From IMG/VR virus record IMGVR_UViG_3300046462_000338, positions 1 to 25,561 of that record: 25,561 bases of DNA; one strand, given 5' to 3'. The number at the start of each line of letters is the position of its first letter. The stretch's first letter is position 1. The notes under the pieces were generated by a model. The model made no database searches, was not told the origin of the DNA, and was given only the letters and a program-made list of their open reading frames with translations. Made by a program: the position numbers and the translations under genes. Shown in pieces: positions 22,279 to 25,561 of this stretch. The DNA comes from a virus.

Positions 22279-22489
22279 TCCCAAAACGGCTCAGGCGACT
22301 CATCCCGCCTAAGCCGCCACGAGGCTCCGGCGGCTCCCTGTTGCCCTGCTGCCGGGGCCTCACCGTTCCCGTTGTTCAGGCGGCCACGGTGCCCCGTGCT
22401 CCCGTTTGAACGGCAACCCCGAGGCTCTGGAGCTCAGGGCTCCCCGCCCGCAACCGCCAGGGCCTCGGGGACCATATTTGGAGAATGCG

Positions 22490-22672
22490 GTGCTGGTTGC
22501 CGACACGCTCGTCCTGCGCCAACTGGAGGCAGAGGTGCTGCGCCTACGCACGGTCAACGCCGAGCTGCTCGCGGCGCTTGAAGATATCGCTTCCCGCGTA
22601 GATGAAGGCACGGAGCTTGGGCTGGAAATCAAGGCTTGCGCCGTCATCGCCCGGCTCAGGGCCAATGAGTAA
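22490..22672 (+). CDS. Small coiled-coil phage protein, 60 residues
   Basis: Starts with GTG 6 bases after GGAG. VLVADTLVLRQLEAEVLRLRTVNAELLAALEDIASRVDEG has leucines at heptad spacing, a likely leucine-zipper coiled coil, followed by an Ala-rich helix. Similar short coiled-coil proteins accompany phage regulators. The TTG start at 22406 would add a Pro-rich, low-quality leader. The 211 bases before it after the cargo gene hold only weak hairpins (GCCGCC/GGCGGC at 22311-22332). Confidence 0.55.
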   Translation: MLVADTLVLRQLEAEVLRLRTVNAELLAALEDIASRVDEGTELGLEIKACAVIARLRANE

Positions 22673-22689
22673 GGCTGGAGGCACGTAAA

Positions 22690-23166
22690 ATGACCGAAGT
22701 CGTCCTGCGGAAAACCAACATTGCCGGGCGACCTTGCCTCGTGTCGGTCGACGACGAGGGCGCCGACCTGTTGCACAAGCTGAAGGACGGCCGCGACGTT
22801 GGCTGCGAGGTGATACAGCGGAGAAACCCGCGGCACCATAGGTTATATTGGGCTGCGATAGAGTTCATTTCGATGCATTGCCCAATGTTTGCAGGCGTGC
22901 CGCGCGAAAAAATACACGTCGCACTAAAGCTCGCAACCGGCAGGGTTGACACATTTGTTGACGCGAGCAACGGCAAGGTTTGTTATGTGCCGCAGTCGAC
23001 TTCGTTTGCGGCGATGTCTCAAACCGAATTCAACCTGTTTTTTGATGACGCGGTCCAAGTTATCAGCGAACGCTGGATGCCCGATGGCAGCACGCCCGAG
23101 GAAGTGCGGAAGGAGCTGATCGGGATGGTAGACGGACCTCACGCGCTACAGGAGCAACGAGCATGA
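22690..23166 (+). CDS. DUF1367-like phage protein
   Basis: A 158-residue protein. EVVLRKTNIAGRPCLVSVDDEGADLLHKLKDGRDVGCEVIQRRNPRHHRLYWAAIEFISMHC is the DUF1367 layout found beside NinG/YbcO-like nucleases in lambdoid phages. The middle part (FVDASNGKVCYVPQSTSFAAMSQTEFNLFFDDAVQVISERWMPDG) is in keeping. The stop overlaps the nuclease gene start in ATGA. Probably a partner in recombination or late-early DNA metabolism; biochemical function is not known. Confidence 0.8.
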   Translation: MTEVVLRKTNIAGRPCLVSVDDEGADLLHKLKDGRDVGCEVIQRRNPRHHRLYWAAIEFISMHCPMFAGVPREKIHVALKLATGRVDTFVDASNGKVCYVPQSTSFAAMSQTEFNLFFDDAVQVISERWMPDGSTPEEVRKELIGMVDGPHALQEQRA

Positions 23167-23561
23167 GCGCCGGCCGCATATCTGCGATCTCGCCAGTCGG
23201 TTCATTGCTCAAAACGCTGCGCGAGAGCAAGCGTGGGCGCCGGCCCAAGCGCGAGCTCGCCGCGGGGCACCTCGCGCTGGTCCGCAGGCTGCCATGCATT
23301 TCGTGCGATAACGACAATGGCTGCGAGGCGGCACATCTGCGCATCAACACGGGCGCCGGCACCGGGCTCAAGCCGGGCGACCGCTGGGCGTTGCCACTCT
23401 GCAGCGCATGCCATCGATCGCAGCACGCCGTCGGCGAGGTCACATTCTGGCGCGGCCTTGACCTCGACCCGGTCGGCGTTGCGGTCGCGCTGCACGCCAA
23501 GTCGGGCGACCTGGCGGCCATGCGAGAGTTGGTCTTCGCAGCGCGGGAGCGCCGAAAATGA
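23163..23561 (+). CDS. YbcO/DUF968-like HNH nuclease
   Basis: A 132-residue protein. Core: CISCDNDNGCEAAHLRINTGAGTGLKPGDRWALPLCSACHRSQHAVGEVTFWRGLDLDP (about 45-103), with Cys45, Cys48, His58, Cys80, Cys83, His84 and His88. This pattern is that of the YbcO/DUF968 phage nuclease, thought to act on branched recombination intermediates and found where NinG/Rap sit in lambdoid phages. With the RecT-like protein upstream it gives a likely recombination module. Overlaps both neighbours in ATGA. Confidence 0.82.
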   Translation: MSAGRISAISPVGSLLKTLRESKRGRRPKRELAAGHLALVRRLPCISCDNDNGCEAAHLRINTGAGTGLKPGDRWALPLCSACHRSQHAVGEVTFWRGLDLDPVGVAVALHAKSGDLAAMRELVFAARERRK

Positions 23562-23911
23562 GCCCAGACGATCCCATCACACTCGCCGAAGCCTGCCGGC
23601 TCTACCCTGGCAGCCGGTTCAAGACCGCAACACTGAAATCGGCCGCCGAGAAGGGCTTGCTTGTGATCTTCCGTCTTGGCCGAAGTCTGCATACGACGAA
23701 GGCCTCAATGGATGAGTGGGTGCGTAAATGCCAAGACGCAGGTCGCCGCCGCGGCTCTATCTCGACAGAACCAGGGATCAGTGGATTATCCGAGACGGAA
23801 CGGGCTTCCATCGCACTGGATGCCCTGGAGCAGATCGAGCAGGAGCTGAAAAGAAGCTCTCCGCCTACCTCGCCAAGAAGCACACGCCGCAACGTGGGAG
23901 TGATCCATTGA
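23558..23911 (+). CDS. xis: Excisionase-like HTH protein overlapping the integrase gene
   Basis: A 117-residue protein. ITLAEACRLYPGSRFKTATLKSAAEKGLLVIFRLGRSLHTTKASMDEWVRKC is a winged HTH of the kind found in rhizobial excisionases; the tail contains SSPPTSPRSTRR. Its last 184 bases lie in a different frame inside the integrase gene. I recall rhizobial relatives with the same PPTSP tail opposite the same part of the integrase, so the overlap looks conserved rather than an artefact. Likely steers the integrase to excision. Starts in ATGA after the nuclease. Confidence 0.72.
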   Translation: MSPDDPITLAEACRLYPGSRFKTATLKSAAEKGLLVIFRLGRSLHTTKASMDEWVRKCQDAGRRRGSISTEPGISGLSETERASIALDALEQIEQELKRSSPPTSPRSTRRNVGVIH

Positions 23912-24726
23912 TCGCGGACGTGCTCACCCTCTATGCGCTTGAGGTCGTCCCGCAGAAGCGCTCGGCGCGGAACATCGCCTACAACATTGGCAACCTACGC
24001 CGTTGGTGGGGCGTCAGGCGCGTTTCCGATATCACGGCCAACAATTGCCGCGCCTATGCGGCTACAAAATCCGTGCATGCCGCCCGGTCAGACCTTGAGA
24101 AACTCGCCAGCGCGCTCCAGTACTGGCAGGCCGAGAAGGGCGGCATTGCGATCCTGCCGAGGGTCATCAAACCGGCCCGGCCCGGCAGCCGCGAGCAATG
24201 GCTGACGCGCTCAGAAGCGGCGAGACTGCTTAGCGCGGCGCGACGAGTTCCTCACCTTGCGCGTTTCATCCTGCTGGGCATCTACACCGGCAGCCGATCG
24301 GGTGCGATCCGTGAGGCCGAATGGTCATGGGTGAACTTCCACAGCGGGGTAATGCGCCGCCGCGCCCATGGCGAGGCCGACAGCGCGATCAAGCGCCGGC
24401 CGCCGGTCAAACTGGGATCTAGAATTTTGGCGCACCTGCGCCGCTGGCGCCGCATTGACGGGCCATCTGGCCGCTACATTGTCCATTACAACGGGCAGCG
24501 GATCGCCGATGCTTTCCGCACGAGTTGGCACAAGGCGGTCGCTCGCGCAGGGCTCCCGGATAATGTTACGCCCCACACGCTGCGCCACACCCGTGCCACA
24601 TGGCTGATGCTCGCGGGCGTCGACCTATGGCAGGCCGCGAAGCACCTCGGGATGACGACGCGGGTGCTTGAGGCCACCTACGGGCATCACCGGCCCGACT
24701 TCCAGCGGGACGCCTCAGAAGTATGA
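23728..24726 (+). CDS. int: Tyrosine recombinase (phage integrase)
   Basis: Catalyses integration and excision between attP and attB. The 332 residues contain an N-terminal arm-binding part, a core-binding domain (about 60-150, SDPLIADVLTLYALEVVPQK...), and a complete catalytic set: Arg190 in IYTGSRSGAI, a Lys in the IKRRPPVKLG beta-hairpin, His283-x-x-Arg286 in HTLRHTRA, His306 in AAKHLGM and the nucleophile Tyr318 in EATYGHH. It should be active. The start codon lies inside the excisionase gene. A 22-base direct repeat begins at the integrase stop. Confidence 0.93.
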   Translation: MPRRRSPPRLYLDRTRDQWIIRDGTGFHRTGCPGADRAGAEKKLSAYLAKKHTPQRGSDPLIADVLTLYALEVVPQKRSARNIAYNIGNLRRWWGVRRVSDITANNCRAYAATKSVHAARSDLEKLASALQYWQAEKGGIAILPRVIKPARPGSREQWLTRSEAARLLSAARRVPHLARFILLGIYTGSRSGAIREAEWSWVNFHSGVMRRRAHGEADSAIKRRPPVKLGSRILAHLRRWRRIDGPSGRYIVHYNGQRIADAFRTSWHKAVARAGLPDNVTPHTLRHTRATWLMLAGVDLWQAAKHLGMTTRVLEATYGHHRPDFQRDASEV

Positions 24727-24909
24727 TATCCGTGCCGAAACTGTGCCAACCATGGAAAAAGACAATATGAAAGAAATACATATAATTGGTGGCGGCCTCG
24801 CGGGCGCCGATGACGCCGGACGTAAGTTGTTGAGAAATAAAGACTGCAACGACGGCAATAACAAGAACGTCGCGAGAACCGCTCAATATATCCGTGCCGA
24901 AACTGTGCC
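24726..24909. repeat. Pair of 22-base direct repeats next to integrase, putative attP region
   Basis: Exact copies at 24726-24747 and 24888-24909, separated by 140 bases that are visibly AT-richer than surrounding sequence. Each contains GTGCCGAAACTGTGCC, that is GTGCC repeated at an 11-base interval, near one helical turn, as expected for protein arm-binding sites. The first overlaps the last base of the integrase stop. They may be integrase/excisionase arm sites, att cores left by imprecise recombination, or a tandem duplication. Confidence 0.55.
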
Positions 24910-24912
24910 GCG

Positions 24913-25281
24913 ATGCGCGCCGCGCGACTGACCGCGAAGCTCATCACGCTGATTGTTGCCGGCGGCGTCATGGCGGGAACGCTGGTCATGGCGGCGGCGA
25001 TATTTGCCGGCCAGCGCGATACGGTTGCGCCGAAGGCTGACCGACTCGTGCCGGGGCCGCGGCCCGTCCGCATGATCCCGCTGGCGCCAGCGCCGCCACC
25101 GCCGCCGCCTCAATACGTCGCGCCGCCTCTGATACCGGCCCCGGTCCCACCGCCCGAGCTCGTCCTGCCTGCGCCCGAGCCCGCCGCCAAGCCGCCGCGC
25201 CGGGGCGAGCGCGACATCTGCGCGGCACATCACATGCGGAAGGTGTGGGTCAACACCACATTATGGCGATGCAGGCTCTAG
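24913..25281 (+). CDS. Membrane-anchored Pro-rich phage protein
   Basis: A 122-residue protein. The N-terminus (AKLITLIVAGGVMAGTLVMAAAIFAG) is an uncleaved signal anchor, followed by a long periplasmic Pro-rich region (APAPPPPPPQYV...PAPVPPPELVLPAPEP) and a conserved-looking end, GERDICAAHHMRKVWVNTTLWRCRL, with a Cys/His pair. The plan (anchor, Pro-rich rod, small end domain) would fit a periplasm-spanning protein, but it is not a proven spanin. No clear ribosome site, and the start lies just after the second repeat copy. Confidence 0.6.
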   Translation: MRAARLTAKLITLIVAGGVMAGTLVMAAAIFAGQRDTVAPKADRLVPGPRPVRMIPLAPAPPPPPPQYVAPPLIPAPVPPPELVLPAPEPAAKPPRRGERDICAAHHMRKVWVNTTLWRCRL

Positions 25282-25382
25282 GCGCGGCCGTCATCGTGCT
25301 GCTCGCCGGCTATCTATTGTGGCACGGGCCGCGCTGCACCGGCCCGACGCAGGCTGACCGCTGTTCGATTGGAGGACGGTGA
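25263..25382 (+). CDS. Small single-span membrane protein, 39 residues
   Basis: MAMQALGAAVIVLLAGYLLWHGPRCTGPTQADRCSIGGR: one N-terminal transmembrane helix, then a short tail with two Cys. It overlaps the preceding gene by 19 bases in another frame and shares one base with the next start (TGATG). GGAGG lies immediately before its end, serving the next gene. Function unknown. Confidence 0.5.
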   Translation: MAMQALGAAVIVLLAGYLLWHGPRCTGPTQADRCSIGGR

Positions 25383-25537
25383 TGCACGAAGTTATCAAAT
25401 GCGTGTCCTGCGGGCGGTTCATTCCCTATCGCGAGATGCAGGACGGATCGGCGCGTTTCCATTTTCAGCCAGCCAGTCACAAAGGCCCGGAAGTCTCGGA
25501 ATGGACGTGTTTTCGATGCGTGAGGAGCGGGCGATGA
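25382..25537 (+). CDS. Small zinc-ribbon phage protein, 51 residues
   Basis: MHEVIKCVSCGRFIPYREMQDGSARFHFQPASHKGPEVSEWTCFRCVRSGR has two CxxC knuckles (Cys7-Cys10 and Cys43-Cys46), a treble-clef or zinc-ribbon layout. GGAGG is 5 bases upstream; the stop overlaps the next start in ATGA. Probably binds nucleic acid or protein; family not identified. Confidence 0.65.
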   Translation: MHEVIKCVSCGRFIPYREMQDGSARFHFQPASHKGPEVSEWTCFRCVRSGR

Positions 25538-25561
25538 GCGCAGCTCAGATGAGCAACATCG
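25534..25561 (+). CDS. Start of a further rightward gene (cut by window edge)
   Basis: An ATG in ATGA overlap with the zinc-ribbon gene opens MSAAQMSNI before the window ends. The coupling supports it as a real gene start; nothing can be said about the product. Confidence 0.4.

Noticed and set aside
1-25561. tRNA genes, CRISPR arrays and insertion sequences
   Set aside because: No cloverleaf-like sequence, no regularly spaced repeats and no transposase or terminal inverted repeats were found on reading.

Overview
The window is a stretch of a temperate double-stranded DNA bacteriophage or prophage of an alphaproteobacterium, most likely a Hyphomicrobiales host of the Bradyrhizobium/Rhodopseudomonas type. 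The host call rests on a GcrA-family regulator (a family essentially confined to Alphaproteobacteria), high GC, a rhizobial-looking excisionase that overlaps its integrase, and secreted proteins ending in VPGPxxGxGLPGL sorting tails. No rRNA, tRNA, CRISPR or insertion sequence was seen.

The layout is two divergent arms that meet at an immunity switch near 18590-18675. The left arm runs leftward from a Cro-like repressor through a free-standing DnaA domain IV protein, an unknown protein and a strong terminator (17550-17575). It continues with a double-HTH regulator, a GcrA homologue, a DUF1376 protein, a DUF6496-like protein, the small terminase subunit, three small proteins, the large terminase subunit and three more small proteins. 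After a 127-bp gap come a P22-like portal, an ADP-ribosyltransferase-like protein, a set of small virion proteins, a SPRY-domain adhesin, a pectate-lyase-fold tailspike, and finally the scaffold and an N4-gp56/DUF4043-type major capsid protein cut by the window edge. Portal and capsid type suggest a short-tailed virion; tail-tube and lysis genes are not in view. Most left-arm genes are joined by 1- or 4-base stop/start overlaps.

The right arm runs rightward from a CI-like repressor through early unknown proteins, a RecT/Bet-like annealing protein, a DUF1367 protein, a YbcO-like HNH nuclease, an excisionase-like HTH protein, a tyrosine integrase and an attP-like repeat region. Small phage-type genes continue past the integrase. 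Phage genes on both sides of the integrase and putative attP suggest either an unintegrated or circularly permuted phage sequence, or an attachment site elsewhere.

Two unrelated cargo genes (2091-2681 and 21514-22278), one in each arm, encode secreted proteins with a signal peptide, a cysteine pair and the same VPGPxxGxGLPGL-helix-RRxR C-terminus. They look like phage-borne clients of a host exosortase-like sorting system. A second unexplained structure is a two-part sequence (21 identical bases, 18-base spacer, 13 bases with one mismatch) found upstream of both the portal and the scaffold/capsid genes; it is probably a late promoter or processing signal. A near-consensus parS site lies inside the large terminase gene.
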